IMG/VR virus record: IMGVR_UViG_3300043446_001420
Location: 1 to 23,776 of that record
DNA: 23,776 bases
Strand: one strand, 5' to 3'
Origin: a virus
Part shown: positions 15,472 to 20,765 of the stretch, piece by piece
How positions within the stretch are numbered: position 1 is the stretch's first letter
Layout: every line of letters begins with the position of its first letter
The notes under the pieces: model-generated
Database searches by the model: none
The model's input: only the letters and a program-made list of their open reading frames with translations
Told to the model about the DNA's origin: nothing
Program-made: the position numbers and the translations under genes

Positions 15472-15954
15472 CTACTGCAATTCAGCAGTCGCCACTTCAA
15501 CGCGCGTCGAACGACCGAGGAGTTCCAGCAGAACGAACTCACGATCGCGAGCGGATTGACCAACCCACACAGCCGGGAGCCCAGTAAAGGGCCCATCGAT
15601 CAGTGTGACGCGCTGTCCGGCTTTGAAACGACTTGCCGGCTCCACGATGGTTTCTTCGATCTTCCGCACAGTCTCGATCACGCTATCACGTACCTGCATC
15701 GGCTGCTCGCGTTGGTGATCCATAATGATCGACGCTAGACCTCTCGTACCACGAAGGGACCACCAACGATCAGAATCAACTTCCACGAACAGATAACGCG
15801 GGAACAACGGCACATCGACTGTTACCTTTCGACCCTTCTTGACCCGTTGGCGGCGCGCCATCGGGCAGTAGGCTCGATACCCCTGCCTTTCGAGATGCAC
15901 CAGCGCGGTGCGCTCTCTATTTGGCTGAGATATGGCGACAGCCCAGTATGCCAT
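15472..15954 (-). CDS. NusG/RfaH-like transcription elongation/antitermination factor
   Basis: This 160-aa product starts at ATG 15954 with a weak TTTTAGG site. The N-terminal NGN domain is recognisable: MAYWAVAISQPNRERTALVHLERQGYRAYCP, the basic linker ARRQRVKKGRKV, and VPLFPRYLFVEVD (about 48-60), the hallmark strand of RfaH/NusG proteins. The C-terminal KOW motif is FKAGQRVTLIDGPFTGLPAV (about 110-129), followed by the strands of a small beta barrel. NusG paralogues bind the RNA polymerase clamp and suppress pausing or termination. The gene is first in a co-directional block of about 16 kb and directly beside the repeat-rich control region, so a role as late-gene processivity factor is likely. 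Its loading site is unknown. Confidence 0.85.
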   Translation of the reverse strand: MAYWAVAISQPNRERTALVHLERQGYRAYCPMARRQRVKKGRKVTVDVPLFPRYLFVEVDSDRWWSLRGTRGLASIIMDHQREQPMQVRDSVIETVRKIEETIVEPASRFKAGQRVTLIDGPFTGLPAVWVGQSARDREFVLLELLGRSTRVEVATAELQ

Positions 15955-15980
15955 GACGCAACCTAAAACGCTCCGCAGCC

Positions 15981-16000
15981 TACGTCAACCTACGTCAACC
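15981..16000. repeat. Tandem 10-bp repeat before the NusG-like gene
   Basis: TACGTCAACC occurs twice head to tail. On the minus strand each copy reads GGTTGACGTA and thus carries a TTGACG, a near-consensus -35 element. The best -10 for the gene-proximal copy (TTAGGT, 16-base spacer) is poor and would place transcription start almost at the gene. It may be a promoter or a regulator site. Confidence 0.35.
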
Positions 16001-16001
16001 C

Positions 16002-16465
16002 AAAAAGTAACACGTACACCCCTGTACGAGTTACTTTTCTTGTAACCCATTGATTTCGCCACATAAAAAAGTAGCACGTACAAAAAAAATCGAATTGTAC
16101 GTGTTACTTTTTTGCCTCTAACCCTTTGATAACAATACAAAAAGTGAATAGTGCTTCGTAAGAGTAGCTCGTAAAGCTACAGAATTGTCACCTTTATTTC
16201 TATAGATATCTATCTACTGACCCCCCTACCTCCCCCTACCCCCCCCCTATATAAATTTTTTTATCTATCTCTGGGATTACGCACGTGTTACTTTTACTCG
16301 CACTTTCTTCAATGATTTCAAACACTTAGTTGTTCCCCGGCCTCCTAAAAATTGTGTACGTGTTACTCCTGCAACTATTGCTAGAATAATTGAAAATACC
16401 TTAGCAACAACAATCACATACAATTTCCAAAAAATCGCCAAAAAATCCAAAAAGTAGATCGTACA
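16002..16465. repeat. Array of at least eight 16-bp sites, AAAAGTARCWCGTACA, in both orientations
   Basis: Sites read by eye: plus strand at 16002-16018, 16065-16082, 16161-16175 (weaker) and 16449-16465; minus strand at 16023-16038, 16096-16113, 16282-16297 and 16355-16369. The shared core is GTA-R-C-W-C-GTAC, an imperfect dyad with GTA/TAC arms, preceded by an A-run. Two pairs face each other: 16003-16038 (15 of 16 positions complementary, loop CCCC) and 16065-16113 (13-base spacer). I saw no copy elsewhere in the window. Repeated sites in the gap between two divergent transcription units suggest operators for a phage regulator or iterons of an origin. Which protein binds is not visible from sequence. 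Confidence 0.8.
16202..16262. other. G/C-run tract with palindrome and AT-rich stretch, possible G-quadruplex / unwinding element
   Basis: A perfect 12-bp palindrome ATAGATATCTAT (16202-16213) is followed by C-runs of 6, 5 and 9 (16221-16247) separated by one to five bases, then TATATAAATTTTTTTAT. On the minus strand the runs are G6, G5 and G9, enough for four G-tracts if G9 supplies two, so a quadruplex is feasible. The tract lies inside the repeat array next to easily melted DNA. Origin or promoter functions are possible; none is shown. Confidence 0.45.
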
Positions 16466-16672
16466 AAAATCTTTCAACCTATGCGTGTATATATCTGCGC
16501 CCACCCCGCCGCAGTTAAACCGCAGTCAAAACCACTGCGGGACTCATTCTAACCAGAATCAGCACCGCGCAGAATATCTCCATACAAATCATAGACTTAC
16601 CAACATTCCGGTAAAACCAGTCTGTTCCCAACTGGAAAAAACCCAATGATTTCAAAGGCCCCTGCACCCCGT
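16466..16672. other. Non-coding spacer with small hairpins, upstream of the early promoter
   Basis: No convincing gene is seen. A perfect 7-bp inverted repeat CCGCAGT/ACTGCGG (16520-16540) is preceded by two further CCGCAG copies (from 16509 and 16520). CCAGT/ACTGG (16617-16634) is a weaker hairpin with an A-run after it. Neither is followed by a U-run in a useful direction. These may be operators or leader structure. Confidence 0.35.
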
Positions 16673-16701
16673 TTGACATCCATGCGCCAACGTGGCGTAA
16701 T
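16673..16701 (+). promoter_or_regulatory. Sigma70-like early promoter P1
   Basis: TTGACA (16673-16678) is followed after 17 bases by CGTAAT (16696-16701), four of six matches to TATAAT. The spacer holds the inverted repeat CGCCA-ACG-TGGCG (16685-16697). The first downstream gene starts at 16733. The -35 and spacer start are nearly identical to those of the second element at 17346. Confidence 0.6.
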
Positions 16702-16732
16702 CACCTTGCGAACACCAACAGAGGAGCCACAC

Positions 16733-17065
16733 ATGACCACTCTCAATCACGATGACCTGATCCGCCTGCCGCAGTGGGACGTCTACGCCCGCGTCTCCAC
16801 ATTGAACGGCTATTGCCCAGCCTTCGCCGAGACCGCCCGGAAGCGCGGGGAGCCGGAAGCGTGGGTCACCTTCGCCGGCACCGCACTTTACGACAGCCGC
16901 CACTACTACGAGATCGAACGCGCAAAAACTGCGAGCGCCGTGGTCATCTCTACCAACGAAGTGGTGGAGATCGAAGGCCGCCTGTACCGGGCGACAGTCA
17001 TGCGGGGCAACGAGCGCCACCCGCGCAACAGCGACCCGATTCACTTCACCCCGGTGGCCGCCTAG
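16733..17065 (+). CDS. First early gene, hypothetical, 110 aa
   Basis: The ATG at 16733 has GAGGAG six bases upstream; an in-frame ATG 87 bases earlier has no ribosome site and lies upstream of the promoter. The product begins MTTLNHDDLIRLPQWDVYAR and looks like a small alpha/beta protein with a beta-rich second half (AWVTFAGTALYDSRHYYEIER, about 42-62; VVEIEGRLYRATVMRG, about 76-91). There are no cysteines beyond one, no membrane segment and no catalytic motif that I recognise. Being first behind the early promoter suggests a host-takeover or regulatory role, which is inference only. Confidence 0.7.
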   Translation: MTTLNHDDLIRLPQWDVYARVSTLNGYCPAFAETARKRGEPEAWVTFAGTALYDSRHYYEIERAKTASAVVISTNEVVEIEGRLYRATVMRGNERHPRNSDPIHFTPVAA

Positions 17066-17108
17066 CGCGGCCGCTACCTGCTCCCAACCCAAACCGAGGA
17101 ACCGCCCA

Positions 17109-17288
17109 ATGGACGCCGCCCCCAAATCCAAGCGCCTGTACCCCGCCTATACGGTCGAAGAACTCTATGAGGCCACGAAGTCGCCTTTCATCTCGGAAGA
17201 GGAGCGCGACCGCCTGAATCTGGCTATCCGCCAGCGCGACAAGGTCTCGCAGGACTACGTCCCGCTTTTCGTCGTCCCGCAACTCTAG
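17109..17288 (+). CDS. Small early hypothetical protein, 59 aa
   Basis: The ATG at 17109 follows GAGGA by eight bases, and TAG ends the frame at 17288. The product starts MDAAPKSKRLYPAYTVEELY and continues with a helical charged segment (SEEERDRLNLAIRQRDKVSQ, about 29-48) and a hydrophobic end. No family is recognised. It lies 43 bases after the first early gene and before the second promoter-like element. Directly after its stop, another frame reads LNRTLTPDEIERFDLRPA, which looks protein-like but has no start. A frameshifted longer ancestor is possible. Confidence 0.6.
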   Translation: MDAAPKSKRLYPAYTVEELYEATKSPFISEEERDRLNLAIRQRDKVSQDYVPLFVVPQL

Positions 17289-17345
17289 CAAACTGAACCG
17301 CACACTGACGCCGGACGAGATCGAGCGGTTTGATTTGCGACCCGC

Positions 17346-17374
17346 TTGACACCCATACGCCAATCTGACATAAG
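17346..17374 (+). promoter_or_regulatory. Sigma70-like early promoter P2, near copy of P1
   Basis: TTGACA (17346-17351), 17-base spacer, CATAAG (17369-17374), four of six matches to TATAAT. It shares CCCGYTTGACAYCCATR followed by CGCCAA with P1, but lacks the inverted repeat in the spacer. It precedes the gene at 17418. Confidence 0.55.
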
Positions 17375-17417
17375 TAAGACACCGGCCCGGCGGGGCCATA
17401 ACCCAGAGGAGCTTCAC

Positions 17418-17750
17418 ATGCCAGTCATCCACAAGGCCCGCAAAAACGACGTCATCGTCGTCGAGACCAATTCCAGCCATACTGACACGCTCTACAAGCG
17501 CGTGGAGTATAAATACTACTTCCTCGCATTTGCCGCGAAGGTCACGCGCAAGGGCATCGTCGAACGCTGGCGACAACCGGGTGGCATGGACTTCTGCCTC
17601 GACAAGAATCAGCGCGTGTTTGTCATCCGCGACGTTGATCGCCAGCGCGCTGCCGGCGAGTTGCTGCGCGACGCCGGGTTCAAAAATCACTTCGACGACC
17701 CGCAGAAAATCCGTGACGTGATCAATGATCGCGTCGAAGCCCTGCGTTAA
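17418..17750 (+). CDS. Early hypothetical protein, 110 aa
   Basis: The ATG at 17418 lies six bases after AGAGGAG; an upstream in-frame start has no such site and overlaps the P2 -35. The product begins MPVIHKARKNDVIVVETNSS. Beta-strand-rich sequence follows (KRVEYKYYFLAFAAKVTRKG, about 27-46; QRVFVIRDVDRQRAAGELLR, about 65-84) and a helical end. The layout resembles small alpha/beta regulatory or inhibitor proteins, but no motif identifies it. It is the first gene behind P2, with a 16-base gap to the next gene. Confidence 0.7.
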   Translation: MPVIHKARKNDVIVVETNSSHTDTLYKRVEYKYYFLAFAAKVTRKGIVERWRQPGGMDFCLDKNQRVFVIRDVDRQRAAGELLRDAGFKNHFDDPQKIRDVINDRVEALR

Positions 17751-17766
17751 TCGAGAGGAGCATCCC

Positions 17767-18054
17767 ATGATCGACTTCGAATTTGAAGAACTCCCTCTCA
17801 TCGTATCCGGCAACGCCGAGGCAGGACTTGTCAATGGCACCGCGACGATCACGCCTTGTCTGGGCGGTTTCCGCGTCGACGAAATCTATCTGCGCGCGTA
17901 TAACAATCCCGACATGAAGTGGATCAAGGTCAACCCGCGCAGCGAACTCCACGACACGATCGTGGCCCGCCTCGAAAGCGGCCGCTGGGAGGATCTGGTT
18001 CGAGACGCGCTCGCCGAGCATCGCGAGGATCTGCGCGAAAGGGAATACCGATGA
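17767..18054 (+). CDS. Early hypothetical protein, 95 aa
   Basis: The ATG at 17767 is six bases after GAGAGGAG. The product is acidic at its start (MIDFEFEELPLIVSGNAEAG). A beta-rich middle (TATITPCLGGFRVDEIYLRAY) is followed by a charged helical C-terminus (WEDLVRDALAEHREDLRERE). Proteins with the pattern 'G-x-A-x-I-x-x-x-x-G-G-F-x-V-D-x-I-Y-L' occur as unassigned small phage proteins, as far as I recall. Its stop overlaps the next start (ATGA), so it opens a run of coupled small genes leading to the GcrA-like gene. Confidence 0.7.
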   Translation: MIDFEFEELPLIVSGNAEAGLVNGTATITPCLGGFRVDEIYLRAYNNPDMKWIKVNPRSELHDTIVARLESGRWEDLVRDALAEHREDLREREYR

Positions 18055-18242
18055 GCGCAGAAGAAAACGCCGGGCGGTTACAAGCCGCCCTGCAAGTCGC
18101 ATCTGCATCATGCGACGAACTTGTCGAGGCCGTGTTCCTGCAAAGGCATAAGCTTACACTGGAACACGCACAACGTATCAGGAAGCATTTGGTCGACGCA
18201 TATGTCGCGGTCGATCGCATAGAGGAGGAAATGCAATCATGA
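18051..18242 (+). CDS. Small helical early protein, 63 aa
   Basis: The ATG at 18051 overlaps the previous stop, with AAGGG six to seven bases upstream. The product is entirely helical and Ala/Glu/His-rich (RLQAALQVASASCDELVEAV, about 9-28; HAQRIRKHLVDAYVAVDRIE, about 39-58). No family is recognised. It ends in an ATGA overlap with the GcrA-like gene, whose strong GAGGAGG site lies inside this gene's last codons. Confidence 0.65.
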   Translation: MSAEENAGRLQAALQVASASCDELVEAVFLQRHKLTLEHAQRIRKHLVDAYVAVDRIEEEMQS

Positions 18243-18628
18243 TCAAGTGGACACCAGAGCTGGATAACATAATCAGAGAATCTATCGTGGCTGGATATAC
18301 GGCGCGCGAGATCGGCATCAAGATTGGCGCTACGAAAAACGCCGTGCTTGGCCGCGCGAACAGGATGGGCCTACGGTCTGGCCGTACTGAAAAAAACAAC
18401 GTCGTGCGGTTTACTCCGCGATTCCGCATCTTGAAACCAACGCCACCGCCAGAGCCGGAAAAGGCCGCGAGCCCCGTCACGATGTTCAATCTCACGCCGC
18501 AGTCTTGCAGGTATCCCGTGTCCGGTGCGGGGCTTGGCACGATGTTCTGCAACGAAAACCGCATGAAAGGGCATTCGTACTGCCAGAAGCATTACCGCGT
18601 TGCGTATCGCCCCAGAGAAGTCCGATGA
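18239..18628 (+). CDS. GcrA-family cell-cycle regulator homologue
   Basis: This 129-aa product starts at ATG 18239, with GAGGAGG ten bases upstream. The N-terminal domain WTPELDNIIRESIVAGYTAREIGIKIG (about 4-30) followed by TKNAVLGRANRMGLRSG (about 32-48) is the GcrA helix-turn-helix, ending in a typical 'NAV-x-G-(R/K)-x-x-R-(L/M)-G-L' block. A Pro-rich linker follows (about 66-74). The C-terminal block SCRYPVSG, FCNE, YCQKHYRVAYRP (about 89-125) matches the GcrA sigma70-binding region. In Caulobacter, GcrA binds sigma70 domain 2 and acts at promoters with methylated GANTC sites. A phage copy could redirect host RNA polymerase. The family call is firm; the target promoters are unknown. Confidence 0.85.
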   Translation: MIKWTPELDNIIRESIVAGYTAREIGIKIGATKNAVLGRANRMGLRSGRTEKNNVVRFTPRFRILKPTPPPEPEKAASPVTMFNLTPQSCRYPVSGAGLGTMFCNENRMKGHSYCQKHYRVAYRPREVR

Positions 18629-18828
18629 ACCGCACGAAGTATCTCTACGAACTAAAGCGCCTCGGCCTGACACAACAGCAGGCCGGCGTTGCTCTTGATG
18701 TTTCTTCCCGCACCGGCCAACGCTGGGCTGCGAAGGGACCACCCGCGATCGTCGCCGCCATCCTGATCATGGTCGACGGTGATCGCCACAAACTAGAAGT
18801 TCTGATGAAACAAGCTAGGAGGTCGTGA
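18625..18828 (+). CDS. Small helix-turn-helix DNA-binding protein, 67 aa
   Basis: The ATG at 18625 overlaps the GcrA-like stop (ATGA). The product begins MNRTKYLYELKRLGLTQQQAG and continues VALDVSSRTGQRWAAKGPPA (about 22-41), a clear HTH: 'L-T-Q-Q-Q-A-G-x-A-L-x-V-S-x-R-T-x-x-R-W'. The C-terminal half is a hydrophobic helix (IVAAILIMV) and a basic tail. Similar tiny HTH proteins occur in alphaproteobacterial phages, usually unassigned. Transcription control of the phage's own promoters is likely. It could be the binder of the repeat array, but nothing in the sequence proves that. Confidence 0.7.
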   Translation: MNRTKYLYELKRLGLTQQQAGVALDVSSRTGQRWAAKGPPAIVAAILIMVDGDRHKLEVLMKQARRS

Positions 18829-19091
18829 TGTCTAATACAGTAGAACGTGAAGTGCGAAGGATTTTTCCTGACCATGACCTTGTGCGGTCTTTACGGAAAT
18901 ACTCTGTAGCTGAAAATGATATTTTTGATGTTGCAGCCGATGAAATTGAGCGGTTGGAGAGCGATATACACATTTGTAATTATATTATAAGTAAATTTTC
19001 TTCTGCGCTAAAAGACGCCGTTAAGTTAATCGACAACGATTTAGTCGGCCCGTGGATAGCGGCACACAAACTGGATGGAGTGCTGAAATGA
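18828..19091 (+). CDS. AT-rich small hypothetical protein, 87 aa
   Basis: The ATG at 18828 overlaps the previous TGA by one base (TGATG) and has AGGAGG five bases upstream. The product is helical and acidic (MSNTVEREVRRIFPDHDLVR; FDVAADEIERLESDIHICNY, about 29-48; SALKDAVKLIDNDLVGPWIA). No family is recognised. The DNA is visibly richer in A+T than the genes before it (for example the stretch around 18970-19010), as in the methyltransferase that follows. This suggests a different origin from the early genes upstream. Confidence 0.65.
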   Translation: MSNTVEREVRRIFPDHDLVRSLRKYSVAENDIFDVAADEIERLESDIHICNYIISKFSSALKDAVKLIDNDLVGPWIAAHKLDGVLK

Positions 19092-19300
19092 ACGACATCG
19101 TTGATGAAATGCTTAAGGCAATGGCCCAACAATCGAACAAAGCGTATTTCATGTTCATGGTTGTTGCGACAGGCGAAATCATAAAGCTGAATCGAATGAT
19201 CGACGACCTGATCGAAAAACACGACAGCGAAATAGAAGAAGCCGAGTACCGTGGTTACGACGAGGCGATGAGTTCTCTCAAGAAAAAGAAAAGAAAGTAA
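19088..19300 (+). CDS. Small charged coiled-coil-like protein, 70 aa
   Basis: The ATG at 19088 overlaps the previous stop (ATGA), with GGAG seven bases upstream. The product is MNDIVDEMLKAMAQQSNKAY, then a short hydrophobic part (FMFMVVATGEIIKLN) and a helical, acidic stretch (DDLIEKHDSEIEEAEYRGYD). It ends in a striking basic tail (LKKKKRK). No family is recognised. It is five bases before the methyltransferase start and is probably translated with it. Confidence 0.6.
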   Translation: MNDIVDEMLKAMAQQSNKAYFMFMVVATGEIIKLNRMIDDLIEKHDSEIEEAEYRGYDEAMSSLKKKKRK

Positions 19301-19305
19301 TTTTA

Positions 19306-20745
19306 ATGAAATATCTTTCAATTTGCTCTGGCATTGAAGCGGCCAGCGTTGCGTGGAAACCCCTTAAATGGGTGCCGCATGCATTTGCAGAGATTGAATC
19401 ATTTCCGTCGGCGGTGTTGGCACACCACTATGGTAGCAATTTACCAAACGGTCAGTTATCGACGGATGCTCCGCCAAATTATGGCGACATAACAAAATTC
19501 AAGGAGTGGCCTAATGCAAATATCGATGTTCTCGTCGGAGGAACCCCCTGCCAGTCCTTCTCGGTCGCTGGACTTCGCAAGGGACTTGCTGACCCGAGAG
19601 GAAATCTCTGTCTCACCTTCCTTGCAATCGCTGACAAATATCGTCCCTCTTGGATCATCTGGGAGAATGTCCCCGGCGTCTTGTCAAGTGGACAAGGAAG
19701 GGATTTTGGTGCCTTTCTCGGGGGACTGGGGCAACTCGGGTATGGGTGGGCTTACCGGGTTCTCGATGCGCAATATGTCCGAGTGGACGGCTTTCCCCGC
19801 GCAGTCCCTCAACGACGAAGGCGTGTGTTCGTTGTTGGACATCTTGGTGACTGGCGATGTTCCGCAGCGGTACTTTTTGAGCGCGAAGGCATGCTCGGGA
19901 ATTCTCCGCCGCGCAGAAAAGCGGGGGAAAGAATTGCCGACAGCCTTACTGTCGGCGCTAACCAGTATAGCGGATTCCAAGGAGAACCAGTCGTTGGAGC
20001 CTTAGATGCGCGCCACGCCGGTGGTTTCCAGAGCGTCCAATCTGCGGGCGCTGGGCATCTGTTGCCGATTGCCTTCTCATCAAAAGACTATGGCGCTGAT
20101 GCCACAAATGATTTGGCACCCACCTTGCGCGCAATGCCTCACAATGAAAGCCACGCAAACGCTGGGGGCCAATTAGCAATAGCCTTTTCTTTAATGCCAA
20201 TGAATAGTGGAAAAGATTTTAAGGGCCGCGAAACAGATATTGCGCAGCCCATCATGGCTGCCGGACCAACTGGAGGAAATCAAGGCGGAGATTATATTGT
20301 TCATGCTATCCAAGAGAGAGCAATAAGTGAAAATGCCGCTAATGGCCCCGATGGCATTGGGGTTCGTACAGATGGGGCCGCTTATACGATAGAGGCAAGG
20401 CAAGTTCCCCAAGCTGTTGCATTTGTACAAAATAGTAGAGATGAAGTACGACTGTTTAATGGTGATGGCCAAACGGTAGGAGCGTTAGCAGCTCAATCAA
20501 GAATAAAGCAACAAACTTACGTTGCTCCATCTTTTGGAATCAATGGCGTGCGTCGTCTTATGCCAATCGAATGCGAAAGACTGCAAGGTTTCCCCGATGG
20601 ATATACGGATATTTCGTACCGTGGAAAAAGAGCCGCCGACGGTCCTCGTTACAAGGCGCTTGGAAATTCTATGGCAGTCAATGTCATGCGTTGGATTGGA
20701 CGGCGAATTGAATCGGTTGAATGCATCTCCAAATCAAAAGTGTAA
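19306..20745 (+). CDS. dcm: DNA (cytosine-5) methyltransferase
   Basis: This 479-aa product starts at ATG 19306 with only a weak purine-rich site. All main C5-methyltransferase motifs are present in order: I, SICSGIEAAS (about 5-14, SAM binding); IV, GGTPCQSFSVAG with the catalytic Cys at about 82; VI, WENVPGV (119-125); VIII, VPQRRRRVFVVG (167-178); IX, RRLMPIECERLQGFPDGY (about 416-433); X, RYKALGNSMAVNVMRWIG. It transfers a methyl group from SAM to C5 of cytosine. The region between VIII and IX is unusually long (about 230 residues) and contains repeat-like segments (LAPTLRAM, AQPIMAAG) seen in phage orphan enzymes. No restriction partner is visible, so protection from host restriction is the likely use. 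The target sequence cannot be read. It overlaps another gene in a second frame. Confidence 0.93.
   Translation: MKYLSICSGIEAASVAWKPLKWVPHAFAEIESFPSAVLAHHYGSNLPNGQLSTDAPPNYGDITKFKEWPNANIDVLVGGTPCQSFSVAGLRKGLADPRGNLCLTFLAIADKYRPSWIIWENVPGVLSSGQGRDFGAFLGGLGQLGYGWAYRVLDAQYVRVDGFPRAVPQRRRRVFVVGHLGDWRCSAAVLFEREGMLGNSPPRRKAGERIADSLTVGANQYSGFQGEPVVGALDARHAGGFQSVQSAGAGHLLPIAFSSKDYGADATNDLAPTLRAMPHNESHANAGGQLAIAFSLMPMNSGKDFKGRETDIAQPIMAAGPTGGNQGGDYIVHAIQERAISENAANGPDGIGVRTDGAAYTIEARQVPQAVAFVQNSRDEVRLFNGDGQTVGALAAQSRIKQQTYVAPSFGINGVRRLMPIECERLQGFPDGYTDISYRGKRAADGPRYKALGNSMAVNVMRWIGRRIESVECISKSKV
19514..20005 (+). CDS. Nested out-of-frame gene inside the methyltransferase gene, 163 aa
   Basis: Within the methyltransferase gene, the frame shifted by +1 is open from ATG 19514 to TAG 20003-20005. 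The start has a full AAGGAG (19501-19506) seven bases upstream, better than that of the enclosing gene. The product begins MQISMFSSEEPPASPSRSLD and contains GDWGNSGMGGLTGF (about 70-83), DILVTGDVPQRYFLSAKACS (about 109-128) and GILRRAEKRGKELP (about 129-142). I recognise the 'DVPQRYFLSAKAC-GILRRAEKRGK-LP' pattern from other phage proteins, which argues for a real product. It covers motifs IV, VI and VIII of the enzyme. No known domain or function. A control or inhibitor of the methyltransferase, or an anti-restriction protein, is possible. Confidence 0.65.
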   Translation: MQISMFSSEEPPASPSRSLDFARDLLTREEISVSPSLQSLTNIVPLGSSGRMSPASCQVDKEGILVPFSGDWGNSGMGGLTGFSMRNMSEWTAFPAQSLNDEGVCSLLDILVTGDVPQRYFLSAKACSGILRRAEKRGKELPTALLSALTSIADSKENQSLEP

Positions 20746-20765
20746 ACAAAAAATCAATAATATCG

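Noticed and set aside
16002-16465. CRISPR-like array
   Set aside because: The repeats are only about 16 bp, vary in orientation and spacing, and have no uniform spacers. No cas gene is nearby.
16002-16465. RfaH-type ops element as identity of the repeated site
   Set aside because: Only a loose GTAGC-CGT resemblance in two copies. Mixed orientation does not fit a strand-specific pause and loading signal. Kept only as a question under the NusG finding.
16277-16504. A 75-codon minus-strand frame with a hydrophobic, membrane-like stretch in the control region
   Set aside because: It starts with GTG without a ribosome site, runs through two copies of the repeated 16-bp site, and the hydrophobic character follows from the A/T-rich DNA. 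I treat it as non-coding.
16541-16560. Two GANTC sites (GACTC, GAATC) 15 bp apart upstream of P1, a possible GcrA/CcrM signal
   Set aside because: About three GANTC sites are expected by chance in a 778-bp gap, and these lie well away from the -10/-35 elements. There is no enrichment to support a claim.
15955-16732. tRNA or other structured RNA gene in the intergenic region
   Set aside because: No cloverleaf, T-loop or anticodon-arm pattern could be found on either strand. The hairpins present are short and isolated.
20746-20765. Bidirectional terminator between the convergent methyltransferase and primase genes
   Set aside because: The 20-base gap is A-rich but has no stem. Any terminator would have to lie inside the genes, and I saw none.
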